A DNA stretch of 64,000 bases from Phytohabitans maris. GTDB lineage: Bacteria > Actinomycetota > Actinomycetes > Mycobacteriales > Micromonosporaceae. Location of the stretch: positions 1 through 64,000 of the forward strand of contig NZ_JAVHUY010000023.1 of the NCBI RefSeq assembly GCF_031085175.1. Direction: 5' to 3'. The position numbers and the translations under genes were made by a program. Below, one piece after another: positions 1-8,584 of this stretch. The notes beneath the pieces were generated by a model. That model worked only from the letters and a program-made list of their open reading frames with translations, was not told where the DNA came from and ran no database searches. How positions within the stretch are numbered: the stretch's first letter is position 1; every line of letters starts with the position of its first letter.

Positions 1-8
1 AGCGCTAG

Positions 9-1039
9 GGCCTGTACCAAAGTCGGTTTAGAGCCATTCGTTGATTGCGGCGATGTGCACGGTGGCTTCGTAGCGGACGGCTAGCTTGTCGTATCTGGTG
101 GCCACGGCTCGGTTGCGTTTGAGCCGGTTGATGCCGCATTCCACGGCGTGGCGCTGCTTGTAGGTCTCGGGGTCGAAGGTTGGTGGCCGGCCGCCCTTGG
201 CCCCGAGCTTGCGCCGGTTGGCGTCCTGGTCGGCCTTGGACGGGATGGTCGCCTTGATTCCGCGTCGGCGTAGGTAGCGGCGGGTGCCCTTGCTGGTGTA
301 CGCCTTGTCCGCCAGGGCCCGGTCCGGGCGGGTCCGGGGTCGGCCGCCGCCCAGCCGGGGTACCCGGATCCCCTCAAGCACCGCGATGAACTGCGGGTTG
401 TCCCCGCGTTGCCCGGCGGTCAGCACGATCGACAGTGGCTTCTGGCCCTGCTCGCAGCCCAGGTGCAGCTTCGTGGTCAGCCCGCCGCGGGAGCGGCCCA
501 ACGCGTGGTCGGCCGGCTCATCGCGTACCCCGCCGGGCGGTTCGGCCTGCGCAGCTGCGTTCTTACGCGCCCCGGCGGCGTGCTGATGCGCACGGGCTAC
601 CGTCGAGTCGACCGAGACATCCCAGACGATCCGGCCGGCCGCGTCCGCCATGGCCTGCAGCGTGCTCAGGATCAGGGCCCAGGTTCCGGCGCGTTGCCAG
701 CGTCGGAACAGGTTGTAGGCAGCCACCCACGACCCGTAGTACTCCGGCATGTCTCGCCAGGGCGTGCCAGCCCGGGTCCGCCACCGGATCCCGTCAATGA
801 GCTGCCGTTTGGTCCATATCGGCGGCCGTCCGGCCTTCTTCGGCGTCGGCAGCAACGGCGCCAGCACCGCCCACTGCGCGTCGGTCAGGTCGTGCCGCCT
901 CGTCACCGCTACAGTGGCCACGAGGTCTCCGTATAGATGGTCTTCTTGGTCGAAAACTCATCTACCGGAGACCTCGCTATCTACCGGTCCTGACACGCCG
1001 AAATTCCCAAACCGTCACCGACCGACTTTGGTACGCGGC
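9..1039 (-). mobile_element. IS5-family insertion sequence, complete
   Basis: Imperfect terminal inverted repeats lie at 9-27 and 1021-1039. The inner part GTACCAAAGTCGGT matches exactly, and 16 of 19 positions match overall. Both ends are flanked by CTAG (5-8 and 1040-1043), which fits a four-base target duplication. One transposase gene fills the element on the minus strand. The right end sits inside the coding sequence of a zinc dehydrogenase, so the insertion caused that gene's truncation. The element looks intact and may be active. The left flank is cut off by the window edge after four bases beyond the duplication. Confidence 0.9.
28..921 (-). CDS. IS5-family transposase (DDE)
   Basis: This protein of 297 residues begins with the usual IS5 N-terminal pattern ([14 protein letters not shown]), followed by [14 protein letters not shown] and a DDE core: [13 protein letters not shown] holds the first Asp, [14 protein letters not shown] the second, and the C-terminal [19 protein letters not shown] block the catalytic Glu. 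The start is GTG at 921. The length is normal for single-frame IS5 transposases, and no programmed frameshift is needed. It catalyses cut-and-paste movement of the surrounding element by acting on the terminal repeats. Confidence 0.92.
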   Translation of the reverse strand: MATVAVTRRHDLTDAQWAVLAPLLPTPKKAGRPPIWTKRQLIDGIRWRTRAGTPWRDMPEYYGSWVAAYNLFRRWQRAGTWALILSTLQAMADAAGRIVWDVSVDSTVARAHQHAAGARKNAAAQAEPPGGVRDEPADHALGRSRGGLTTKLHLGCEQGQKPLSIVLTAGQRGDNPQFIAVLEGIRVPRLGGGRPRTRPDRALADKAYTSKGTRRYLRRRGIKATIPSKADQDANRRKLGAKGGRPPTFDPETYKQRHAVECGINRLKRNRAVATRYDKLAVRYEATVHIAAINEWL

Positions 1040-1042
1040 CTA

Positions 1043-1622
1043 GGCGGGAGCGGTACTCACCGGTCTCGACCGCGACGACCGGCGCACCGCGACAGGCCGC
1101 GTTGACCACGGCTCCCAGCCCGACCGGGCCCAGCCCCGTGACCAGGACCCGGTCCGACGACGCGACGCCGGCTGTCTCGTACGCGCCGAACGACGCGCCT
1201 AGCGCGCAGCAGGCGAGCGAGGCGAGCTCGTCATCGAGGTTGTCAGGGATCGGGATGAGCAGGTCGTCCGGCTTGCGGATCGCCTCCGCGAGAGTCCCCA
1301 GCGGTTGCTCGCCAGTACGCCCGTACGGGCAGTGGATGTACCAGCCACCGCGACACATGTCGCAGCGTCCGCATCCGAGCAGTGGCATGGCGACGACGCG
1401 ATCGCCGGGCCGGACCCGGCTGCCCCGGTCGGCCTGCTCGACGACGCCCACGGCTTCATGCCCGAGGGGTTCGCCGACCCGAGTGCCCGCGGTGAAGTCC
1501 TGGAACTCCGTACACAGTGGAGCCACCGTGACCCGTACGCGGGCGAACCCGGGGGACGCCGCGGGCTCGGGCGCCTCCACCAGATGCGCCCGGCCGGCGC
1601 CGGCAATTCGTGCCGCCTTCAT
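1043..1622 (-). pseudogene. zinc-dependent alcohol dehydrogenase, 3' end lost to IS5 insertion
   Basis: Reading leftward from ATG 1622, the protein starts MKAARIAGAG and shows the medium-chain dehydrogenase order: GHEAVG, then a structural-zinc loop with CGRCDMCRGG, then the start of the Rossmann fold VTGLGPVGLGAVV. Translation runs into the IS5 end after about 193 residues, so roughly the last 150 residues (the rest of the NAD(P) domain and the C-terminal catalytic part) are missing. It lies four bases after the LacI gene in the same direction and was probably the last gene of that leftward operon. It cannot make a working enzyme as it stands. Confidence 0.85.
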
Positions 1623-1626
1623 CGCT

Positions 1627-2652
1627 TCAGTCACCGAAGGGCGACGGGGCGCCTGCCGGGCAGCCGCAGGACTGGCGATGGACGAACCGGGGCTTGAGGC
1701 GAATCGTCCGGGCCTGGGCGTCCGGGTTGCGTAGGCGTCGAAGCAGCAGACGCATGGCGTGCTCGCCCATTTGCACCGCGGGCTGGACCACGGAGGTGAT
1801 CCGAGGGGCGAAGTGCTCGGCGTAGGGAAGTTCGTCGAAGGAGACCAGGGCAACGTCGCGCGGAGTCCGCATATCGAGGTCATGGAGGGCACCGAGGACC
1901 CCAGCGGTGATGTTGGTGCTGCTGGTGACCAGGGCTCGCGGGCGCTCGTTGCCTTGCAGAATCGGCCGCATGGCCGCGCGAACCTCGCGTTCGGTACGCA
2001 CGTCGTCCACCACACGGTCGGAGCGCAGAGGTATGTCGGCCGCATCGAGCGCCTGCCGGTATCCTTCGAACCGTTCCTGCAGCGTTGGGACGCTGAGATC
2101 GCCAGCCACGATCGCGATGTCGTCGTACCCGTTGCCGATGAGGTGGTCCACGATCCGTTTCATCGGGCCGACGGTCTCCGCGCCGACCTGGTCGAGCCGG
2201 CGGCTGGCCAGGCGGTCCAGCAGGACCAGGGGAATCGAATCGGGCCGGAGCATCTCGTCGAAGCCGGCCAGGTCGTGCGATACCTCGGCGAGGATGATGC
2301 CGTCGACGCGATGCTCCTTGAACGTCTTGATCGCCTCCAGCTCCTGCTGCCCGTCATCCGCCGAACTGGCCAGCATCATCGCGTAGCCGGCGGCTCGGGC
2401 CTCCTTCGCGACGCCCTGGATCATCTGGCCGAAGACCGGCTGGGTCGGGTCGGAAACCACCACGCCCACCGTCTCGGTGGTGCTGCGGCGCATGGCGCGA
2501 GCCAGCCGGTCCCGCCGGTAGCCGGCGGCGTCGAGCGCGGCCTCGACACGCAGCCGCGTACTTTCCTTCACTGGGCGGGTGCCGTTGATCACATGAGACA
2601 CGGTGGCGACCGAGACGTTGGCGGCGTTCGCGATGTCGGCCATCCTCACCAT
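1627..2652 (-). CDS. LacI-family transcriptional regulator
   Basis: A 341-residue LacI/PurR-type regulator. The N-terminal helix-turn-helix (MADIANAANVSVATVSHVIN) and hinge helix (LARAMRRSTTETVGVVV) are followed by a periplasmic-binding-protein-like sensor domain (GYDDIAIVAGD, ALVTSS, DVALVSFDELPYA, SVVQPAVQMGEHAMRLLL). ATG 2652 begins two bases after the stop of the upstream dehydrogenase; ATG 2643 is equally possible and gives the more usual N-terminus. Its position between the dehydrogenases and opposite a sugar ABC importer makes it the likely local repressor, with a sugar or sugar derivative as inducer. The LacI-like sites in the 3731-3967 spacer would be its targets, which is an inference. 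Confidence 0.9.
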   Translation of the reverse strand: MVRMADIANAANVSVATVSHVINGTRPVKESTRLRVEAALDAAGYRRDRLARAMRRSTTETVGVVVSDPTQPVFGQMIQGVAKEARAAGYAMMLASSADDGQQELEAIKTFKEHRVDGIILAEVSHDLAGFDEMLRPDSIPLVLLDRLASRRLDQVGAETVGPMKRIVDHLIGNGYDDIAIVAGDLSVPTLQERFEGYRQALDAADIPLRSDRVVDDVRTEREVRAAMRPILQGNERPRALVTSSTNITAGVLGALHDLDMRTPRDVALVSFDELPYAEHFAPRITSVVQPAVQMGEHAMRLLLRRLRNPDAQARTIRLKPRFVHRQSCGCPAGAPSPFGD

Positions 2653-2653
2653 G

Positions 2654-3730
2654 TCAGAACGTGCTCCAATCGAACAGGACTCCCAGATGGCGCTGGGGGT
2701 CGTTGGCGATCCCCTGGTACGCATTCTGGCACTGCTCGGGCGCGAGGACATGTGTGGCCAGCGGGTGCGTCTGCAGCCGACCGGCGGCGAGCCAGGCGAG
2801 GATCTGCCGGTAGTTGTCTTCGATGGTGAACCGTGCCCGAGGCGTGCGTTTCGCGATGGGGTACCTCCATTCCAGGCCGCCGAGGACGTTGATGGCGAGC
2901 CAATGCACCCGGGCAAGCGCGCCGGTGAGGTCTGCGGAGTAGCGCACCCGCGGGGTGCCGAGCAGAACGACCGATCCGTACTGAGCCGTCATCTCGATGG
3001 CCTGCACTGCCAGCGAGGGCTGGCCGGTCGCCTCCACCGTGATGGCGGCGCCGTCGGCGACGTCTCCGCCCGAGCGCGAGCGCATGAACTCCACAGGATT
3101 ATCGACGATCGGGTCGACGACGGTGGCGACGCCGCACTGCCGCGCCACGTCACGGCGCTCCGCGCTGGGGTCGAACGCGACAACCTCGCAGCCGGCGAGC
3201 TGGAACAGTTGGGCGGCGAGGTTTCCTACTAGGCCGAGGCCGACGACGGCGACCGGATCTCCCGCGGCGGCATGAGCCGCGCGCAGCGCGGTGATCCCGA
3301 CACCGGCGAGGCGTGCGAAGACGGCGACCCGCGGGTCCAGCATGGCGGGGACCTCGACTGCGAAGAAGGCGGTGTCGCAGACCGCGATGGACGCGTGCCG
3401 GGACATGGTGAAGACCGATCGGCCGAGCATGCTCTGCGCCGGCCCGTCCCCCGCCGCCACCACCGTACCGACGTTGGCGTACCCGGTTCGGGCCGGGAAA
3501 ACGGCCGTCCCGTCACTGACGCCGGCGCCGTCGAAGGCGGGAACCTGCGAGTAGATCGCCGGCGCGTCGCTCATCACGCCGGTGAAGTACGAGGTTTCCG
3601 TTCCGGGGCTGACCAGCGAGATGTCGCTGCGCACCAGGATCTCGGTGGGACCCAGCGCGCCCGGATCGAGCTCCACGGCTTCCAACTCGGCACGGTACGG
3701 CCGAGGGAACACGATCCCTGTGCCCTTCAT
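2654..3730 (-). CDS. medium-chain dehydrogenase/reductase, zinc-type-like
   Basis: Starting at ATG 3730 (MKGTGIVFPRPYRAEL), with a strong GGAAGGGA ribosome site just upstream, this makes a 358-residue MDR-family protein. It has the early SPGTETSYFTG motif typical of the BchC-like/polyol-dehydrogenase branch, a Rossmann segment VAVVGLGLVGNLAAQLFQ near residue 170, and the ITVEATG block. The classic structural-zinc Cys cluster is absent, as is usual in this branch. It is the first gene of the leftward unit with LacI and the truncated dehydrogenase. An NAD(P)-dependent oxidation of a sugar or polyol is likely, and the substrate cannot be read from the sequence. Confidence 0.8.
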   Translation of the reverse strand: MKGTGIVFPRPYRAELEAVELDPGALGPTEILVRSDISLVSPGTETSYFTGVMSDAPAIYSQVPAFDGAGVSDGTAVFPARTGYANVGTVVAAGDGPAQSMLGRSVFTMSRHASIAVCDTAFFAVEVPAMLDPRVAVFARLAGVGITALRAAHAAAGDPVAVVGLGLVGNLAAQLFQLAGCEVVAFDPSAERRDVARQCGVATVVDPIVDNPVEFMRSRSGGDVADGAAITVEATGQPSLAVQAIEMTAQYGSVVLLGTPRVRYSADLTGALARVHWLAINVLGGLEWRYPIAKRTPRARFTIEDNYRQILAWLAAGRLQTHPLATHVLAPEQCQNAYQGIANDPQRHLGVLFDWSTF

Positions 3731-3967
3731 GAGGCAGTCCCTTCCTGTCGCGGTCGACCACGCTGGACCCATGGTAGGTAATCGTTTGCGGAAGCGTCAC
3801 TCCCTGCCTGCCATCTGGCCCGATATAGGCATTAGAGTCCGGTAAGTTTACGTCAGATTGTGACCGTTATTGTTTCGTTACCGTAAACGATTGCGCAAAT
3901 CATTGGCACCGCCGTTGAATGACGCCACGGCAGAGCCGTCCAGGTTCCTCGACGGAAGGGGACAGCA
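3731..3967 (-). promoter_or_regulatory. divergent control region with two LacI-type operator candidates
   Basis: This spacer separates the leftward dehydrogenase/LacI unit from the rightward ABC/GH32 unit. Two sites with the CG-centred LacI-family core occur: TAATCGTTTGC (3779-3789, 49 bases from the leftward start) and GTAAACGATTGC (3883-3894, about 75 bases before the rightward start). They share AATCGTTT in opposite orientation. A further inverted pair GTTTACG (3846-3852) / CGTAAAC (3882-3888) overlaps the second site. Divergent promoters are expected here, but no confident -35/-10 pair was assigned. Confidence 0.6.
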
Positions 3968-5317
3968 ATGCGAATCGTTGTGCGTCGCGGTCTTGTGGCC
4001 GCGCTGGTGGGAGCCATGGGGCTCGGTGTGGGTCTCGCGGGTTGTGGTGACGATGCCGGTTCAGCGGAGGTCGGCGGCCCGGGGTGCGAAGACTTCGCCG
4101 GCTACGGGAACCTGTCCGGCAAGTCGGTGAACGTCTACACGAACATCACGGCCCCGGAGGACCAGCAGTACAAGGACACCTTCACCCCGTTCACCCGGTG
4201 TACCGGCGCGAAGGTCGTGCTGGAGAGCTCCCGGGACTTCGAGGCCCAGCTCACCGTGCGGATACAGGGCGGGACCCCGCCCGACATCGCGCTGATCCCG
4301 TCGCCGGCGGTGCTCGCCACGGTCGTGCGTACCGGATCGGCCAAGGAGGCTCCGAAGGCGGTGCTGTCCAATCTGGACCAGTACTACTCGAGCACCTGGA
4401 AGGAGTACGGCACCGTCGACGGCAAGGTCTACGGAGCGCCCGCGGGTGCGTTCGTGAAGTCGATCGTCTGGTACTCGCCCAGGGTCTTCACCGAGCGCGG
4501 CTACCAGGTGCCGAAGAGCTGGGACGAGATGCTCGCGCTGTCCGACCGGATGGTCCGGGACGGCATCATGCCCTGGTGCGCGGGAGTCGCATCGGGCACC
4601 GCCACCGGGTGGCCGCTCACCGACTGGCTCGAGGACGTGATCCTTCGCCAGGAAGGCACTGCCTTCTACGACCAGTGGGTGGCGCACCAGGTGCCGTTCA
4701 ACGACCCGCGCGTGGCGACCGCCCTCGACACCGTCGGCCGCATCCTGAAGGACCCGCGCTACGTCAACGGCGGCATCGGCGACGTGGCGAGCATCGCCTC
4801 GACGACCTTCCAGGATGCCGGACTCGGTGTGGCGACCGGCAAATGCGGCATGTACCACATCGGCGACTTCTACGGCTCCATCTTCCCGCAGGGCACCACG
4901 GTCGGCGAGGACGGCGACGTGTACGCGTTCCCGCTGCCGGCCATGAAGCCGGACGTCCCGCAAGCGACCGAGGTCGGTGGCGAATTCGCGGTCGCGTTCA
5001 ACGACCGGGACGAGGTCTTCGCACTGCAGGCATACCTGTCCTCGCCCGCGGCCGCGAACGCCCAGGCCGCCAGTTCCACCACCAGCCGGGTCTCGCCCAA
5101 CTCCGGCGTGGACGCGACACGGTACCCGAGTCCGGTGTCGCGCCTGTCCGCGTCCATCCTGGCCGATCCGAAGGCCGTCGTCCGGTACGACGGATCCGAC
5201 CTAATGCCCGCGGTGGTCGGTGCCGGCACCTTCTGGAAGGAGATCACGAACTGGATCTCCGGTCAGAGCACCACCCAGACGCTGGACGCCATCGAAAAGT
5301 CCTGGCCGCACAACTGA
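3968..5317 (+). CDS. sugar ABC transporter substrate-binding lipoprotein (CUT1 type)
   Basis: This 449-residue protein has a lipoprotein signal: Arg-rich start, hydrophobic core, and lipobox LAGC with the acylated Cys at residue 26. The mature part follows the extracellular solute-binding family 1 pattern: VNVYTNITAPEDQQYKDTF, then ESSRDFEAQLTVRIQGGTPPDIALIPSP, and a C-terminal ITNWISGQ region. An AAGGGG ribosome site precedes ATG 3968. The next two genes are its membrane partners. The alpha-glucoside/AglE-like subgroup is the nearest match from memory. With GH32 enzymes downstream, a fructose-containing saccharide is a reasonable substrate guess. Confidence 0.9.
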   Translation: MRIVVRRGLVAALVGAMGLGVGLAGCGDDAGSAEVGGPGCEDFAGYGNLSGKSVNVYTNITAPEDQQYKDTFTPFTRCTGAKVVLESSRDFEAQLTVRIQGGTPPDIALIPSPAVLATVVRTGSAKEAPKAVLSNLDQYYSSTWKEYGTVDGKVYGAPAGAFVKSIVWYSPRVFTERGYQVPKSWDEMLALSDRMVRDGIMPWCAGVASGTATGWPLTDWLEDVILRQEGTAFYDQWVAHQVPFNDPRVATALDTVGRILKDPRYVNGGIGDVASIASTTFQDAGLGVATGKCGMYHIGDFYGSIFPQGTTVGEDGDVYAFPLPAMKPDVPQATEVGGEFAVAFNDRDEVFALQAYLSSPAAANAQAASSTTSRVSPNSGVDATRYPSPVSRLSASILADPKAVVRYDGSDLMPAVVGAGTFWKEITNWISGQSTTQTLDAIEKSWPHN

Positions 5318-5328
5318 GGGACACCCCC

Positions 5329-6291
5329 ATGTCGGTAACCGAGAAGTTCGGCCAGATGGCCCTCGTCCTCGGAGTGTTCGCGGTCGTGTTCGCCGGGATC
5401 CTCGTCACGGTCGGGAGGCTGGAAACCCGCGGCAGGGCCGTCGCACCCATCCTCCTGACCGGTCCAGCCCTCCTGCTGCTCGGCGTGGGTCTGGTCTACC
5501 CGGCGATCCGCACGATCGTCGCGTCGTTCTTCGACGCGCAGACCCAGCACTTCGTGGGCATGGCCAACTACAGCACGCTGGTCAACGACCCCAGCATGCG
5601 ACGAGTCATCGTCAACACGATGCTCTGGATCGTGATCTGCCCGATCGTGTCCACCGTCATCGGCATGGTGTACGCGGTTCTGGCCGACCGGGTCCGGTGG
5701 GAGGTGCTGGCGAAGACGCTTGTCTTCCTGCCGATGGCCATTTCGTTCGTGGGTGCGGCAATCATCTGGAAGTTCGTCTACGAGTACCGGGCCAACCAGC
5801 CCGACATCGCACAGATCGGCCTACTCAATCAGATCATCGTCTGGCTGGGGGGAGACCCTCAACACTTCGTCACCCGTGAACCCTGGAACACCCTCTTCCT
5901 CATGGTCGTCATGATCTGGATCGAGGCGGGGTTCGCTATGACGGTGGTTTCCGCCGCCATCAAGGGCGTTCCGTCCGAAACCATCGAGGCGTCGCGTCTG
6001 GACGGCTGCGGCGCGCTGCAGACCTTCCTCCACATCACCCTGCCGTCCATCCGCGCCGCCCTGGTGCTCGTGCTCACCGCCATCACCATCGCGGTACTCA
6101 AGGTCTTCGACGTCGTTCTCACCATGACCGGCGGGCAGTTCAACACGAGCGTCATCGCGAACGAGTACTACGCACAGACCTTCCGCTTCTTCAACGTAGG
6201 GGTGGGATCCGCCCTGGCCACCGTGCTGTTCCTATTCGTCATCCCGATCGTCGTCTACAACGTTCGCCAGTACCGAAGGGCCGACGCCTGA
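5329..6291 (+). CDS. sugar ABC transporter permease (AglF-like)
   Basis: ATG 5329 lies 11 bases after the binding-protein stop and gives 320 residues. It has an N-terminal membrane helix (residues 8-28), several further helices, and the cytoplasmic coupling loop EASRLDGCGALQTFLHITLP, the EAA motif that docks on the ATPase. Members of the CUT1 family form a heterodimer with the following gene product. It is translationally coupled to that gene by an ATGA overlap at 6291. No cognate ATPase is encoded nearby, so a shared MsiK-like ATPase elsewhere in the genome is likely, as is usual for actinobacterial CUT1 importers. Confidence 0.92.
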   Translation: MSVTEKFGQMALVLGVFAVVFAGILVTVGRLETRGRAVAPILLTGPALLLLGVGLVYPAIRTIVASFFDAQTQHFVGMANYSTLVNDPSMRRVIVNTMLWIVICPIVSTVIGMVYAVLADRVRWEVLAKTLVFLPMAISFVGAAIIWKFVYEYRANQPDIAQIGLLNQIIVWLGGDPQHFVTREPWNTLFLMVVMIWIEAGFAMTVVSAAIKGVPSETIEASRLDGCGALQTFLHITLPSIRAALVLVLTAITIAVLKVFDVVLTMTGGQFNTSVIANEYYAQTFRFFNVGVGSALATVLFLFVIPIVVYNVRQYRRADA

Positions 6292-7163
6292 TGACCACGC
6301 TCGCCGCCGCGGCCGCGCGCGCGAAGACTCGGCTGGGATCCCTGACGGCGACGGTCGCCACCGTCATCATCGCCGCCGTCTGGACCATACCGACCTTCGG
6401 CCTGTTGCTCTCCTCGTTCCGCCCCGAGGCTCAGATCAAGAGCACCGGGTGGTGGACGTTCTTCACCGACCCGCGCCTGACCCTGGACAACTACACCCAG
6501 GTGCTGTCCGGCGACTCCGCAGGGCTCGGCTCCATCTTCGTGAACTCGGTCGTCATCGCCGTGCCGGCGGTGATCATGCCCATCCTGCTCGCCGTGCTGG
6601 CCGCGTACGCGTTCGCATGGATCCGTTTCCCCGGCCGCGACTTGCTGTTCCTCGCCGTCTTCGCGGTCCAGATCGTGCCGGTCCAGGTCGCCCTGATCCC
6701 GCTGTTGAAGCTCTTTGTCAGCCTGCACGTCGCCGGCACGTTCTGGACACTGTGGATCGCGCACACGACGTTCGCACTGCCGCTGGCGATCTACCTGATC
6801 CACAACTTCATCGCCAAGCTGCCCGCCGAGCTCATCGAGGCCGCCCGGGTGGACGGGGCGACGCACGCCGCGATCATCTGGCGCATCGTCATCCCGCTGT
6901 CCATGCCCGGCATCGCGGCGTTCGGAGTTTTCCAGTTCCTCTGGGTCTGGAACGACCTGCTGGTCTCGCTAGCCTTCGCCGGCGGCGCCCCACAGATCGC
7001 GCCGCTGACCGTGCGGCTGGCCCAGCTGGCCGGAACGAACGGCACCCAGTGGCAGTTGCTGTCCGCCGGCGCGTTCATCGCGATCGCGGTCCCGCTGGTC
7101 GTCTTCATCGCCCTGCAACGCTACTTCGTCCGCGGCCTACTGACCGGAAGCAGCAAGTCATGA
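6291..7163 (+). CDS. sugar ABC transporter permease (AglG/MalG-like)
   Basis: A 290-residue second permease of the importer. A first membrane helix lies near residues 20-42 (VIIAAVWTIPTFGLLLSSF), followed by a periplasmic stretch with TGWWTFFTDPRLTLDNYTQV, which is characteristic of MalG-type proteins. The EAA loop EAARVDGATHAAIIWRIVIP is complete. The start overlaps the previous stop by one base and the stop overlaps the GH32 start, so all three are translated as a coupled series. It forms the channel together with the upstream permease. Confidence 0.92.
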   Translation: MTTLAAAAARAKTRLGSLTATVATVIIAAVWTIPTFGLLLSSFRPEAQIKSTGWWTFFTDPRLTLDNYTQVLSGDSAGLGSIFVNSVVIAVPAVIMPILLAVLAAYAFAWIRFPGRDLLFLAVFAVQIVPVQVALIPLLKLFVSLHVAGTFWTLWIAHTTFALPLAIYLIHNFIAKLPAELIEAARVDGATHAAIIWRIVIPLSMPGIAAFGVFQFLWVWNDLLVSLAFAGGAPQIAPLTVRLAQLAGTNGTQWQLLSAGAFIAIAVPLVVFIALQRYFVRGLLTGSSKS

Positions 7164-8575
7164 CCGCGCGACCTCTGCCCGTGGCCCATCCCCGTCCGCG
7201 GCACGGCTGGATCAACGATCCCACCGCACCGCTGTACAGCAACGGACGGTACGACCTCTTCGTCCAGCACCATCCACAGGCGCCGACCTGGGGAACGATC
7301 CGGTGGGGCTGGCTGACCAGCCGGGACCTGGTGCACTGGCAGGAGCTGCCACCCGCCCTGACACCCGGTTCCGAGGGCCCCGACCGCCACGGCTGCTGGT
7401 CCGGTTGCTCCTTCCTCGACGACGACGGGCACCCGCGGCTGGCGTACACCGCCGTACAGCAGCACGACGGAGCCTGGGCACAGACCGTCGCACTGGCGAC
7501 GCTGACCGGCACCGACACGTGGACCAAGGACCCGGCCAATCCGGTTATCTCCGGCCCGCCGCCCGGTCTGCGCGTCAAGGCATTCCGCGACCCCTACGTG
7601 TTCCGTGACGGCAAGAAGTGGACGATGCTGCTCGGTGCCGATGTCGACGGTCGGGGCGCCCTGCTCGGCTATCGCTCGCCGGACCTGCGTACCTGGGAGT
7701 TCACCGGTGTCGTACTGGCCGAGCAGCGACTCGACGGCCATCCGGCGCTGCGCGGCGCCGTCTGGGAATGCCCGCAGCTGGTCAAGCTGGGCGAGCGCTG
7801 GCTGCTCATCGTCAGCGTCCAGGAGAGCGGGATCCTGCTCCGCTCGGCCTGGGCACTGGGGGACTGGGACGGGAACCGCTTCGTGCCCACGGCCTCCGGA
7901 GTCCTCGACGAAGGAAGCCGCCTCTACGCGGCCGCCGCCCTGGTGCAGCAGTCCCGCGTACTCATCTGGGGCTGGATCCAGGAAACAGCCGCCGCGCTCG
8001 GCCCGGACGACTGGGCCGGGGCGTTGAGCCTTCCCCGCGAACTCTGGCTCGAGAACAACCAGGTGCGCTCCCGCCCGGCAGCCGAGTGGGCGTTGCTGCG
8101 AGAGGACCCGGTCACCCGTCACAGCGTGGCACTCGGCCGCCGCAGCCGCCTCCCGGGCGACCTCGACCGCTCGGTCAACCTGGCCCGGCTGCGCGGTGCC
8201 GCCGCCGACATCGAGGTCACCTGGGACAGCGACCCGACGGCCCGCCTGCTGTTGGGCCTCCGGGACGCCACCGGCAACGCCGTCGTACTTGAGTGGCGAG
8301 CCGCCGACCAACTGCTGACCGTCGCGCCGCGACTCGGGGGCGACCAGCTCAGCACCTTCCGGGTCGACCTGCTCCACCAGTGTCCACCATCGCTGCGAAT
8401 CGTCATCGACGCGGGCGTCCTCGAAGTGTTCACCCCGGACGGCCGCGCCCTGACCGCGCGGTTCCCATGGCCCGAGCCCGCGGACCTCACCATCGTCGCC
8501 GCCGCCGTCGGCGGCGAAGTCACCATCGGCAGCTTCGCCGCCTGGCCGCTGTCCAGTTGGCACGCCAACAGTTAG
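7160..8575 (+). CDS. GH32 beta-fructofuranosidase (invertase/levanase type)
   Basis: This 471-residue protein has the three GH32 signatures in order: WINDP at residues 17-21, whose Asp is the nucleophile; RDP near residue 144, the transition-state stabiliser; and ECP near residue 203, whose Glu is the acid/base. A C-terminal beta-sandwich follows (about residue 330 onward, ending in FTPDGRALTARFPWPEP). There is no signal peptide, so the enzyme is intracellular and would split an imported fructoside such as sucrose or a short fructan. ATG 7160 overlaps the permease stop. Confidence 0.93.
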   Translation: MTARPLPVAHPRPRHGWINDPTAPLYSNGRYDLFVQHHPQAPTWGTIRWGWLTSRDLVHWQELPPALTPGSEGPDRHGCWSGCSFLDDDGHPRLAYTAVQQHDGAWAQTVALATLTGTDTWTKDPANPVISGPPPGLRVKAFRDPYVFRDGKKWTMLLGADVDGRGALLGYRSPDLRTWEFTGVVLAEQRLDGHPALRGAVWECPQLVKLGERWLLIVSVQESGILLRSAWALGDWDGNRFVPTASGVLDEGSRLYAAAALVQQSRVLIWGWIQETAAALGPDDWAGALSLPRELWLENNQVRSRPAAEWALLREDPVTRHSVALGRRSRLPGDLDRSVNLARLRGAAADIEVTWDSDPTARLLLGLRDATGNAVVLEWRAADQLLTVAPRLGGDQLSTFRVDLLHQCPPSLRIVIDAGVLEVFTPDGRALTARFPWPEPADLTIVAAAVGGEVTIGSFAAWPLSSWHANS

Positions 8576-8584
8576 GAGTCTCAC

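Noticed and set aside
4084-5328. Plus-strand open frame that runs into the permease frame, suggesting a longer permease
   Set aside because: This part overlaps the binding-protein gene in another frame and is extremely Arg- and Gly-rich. The permease starts properly at ATG 5329.
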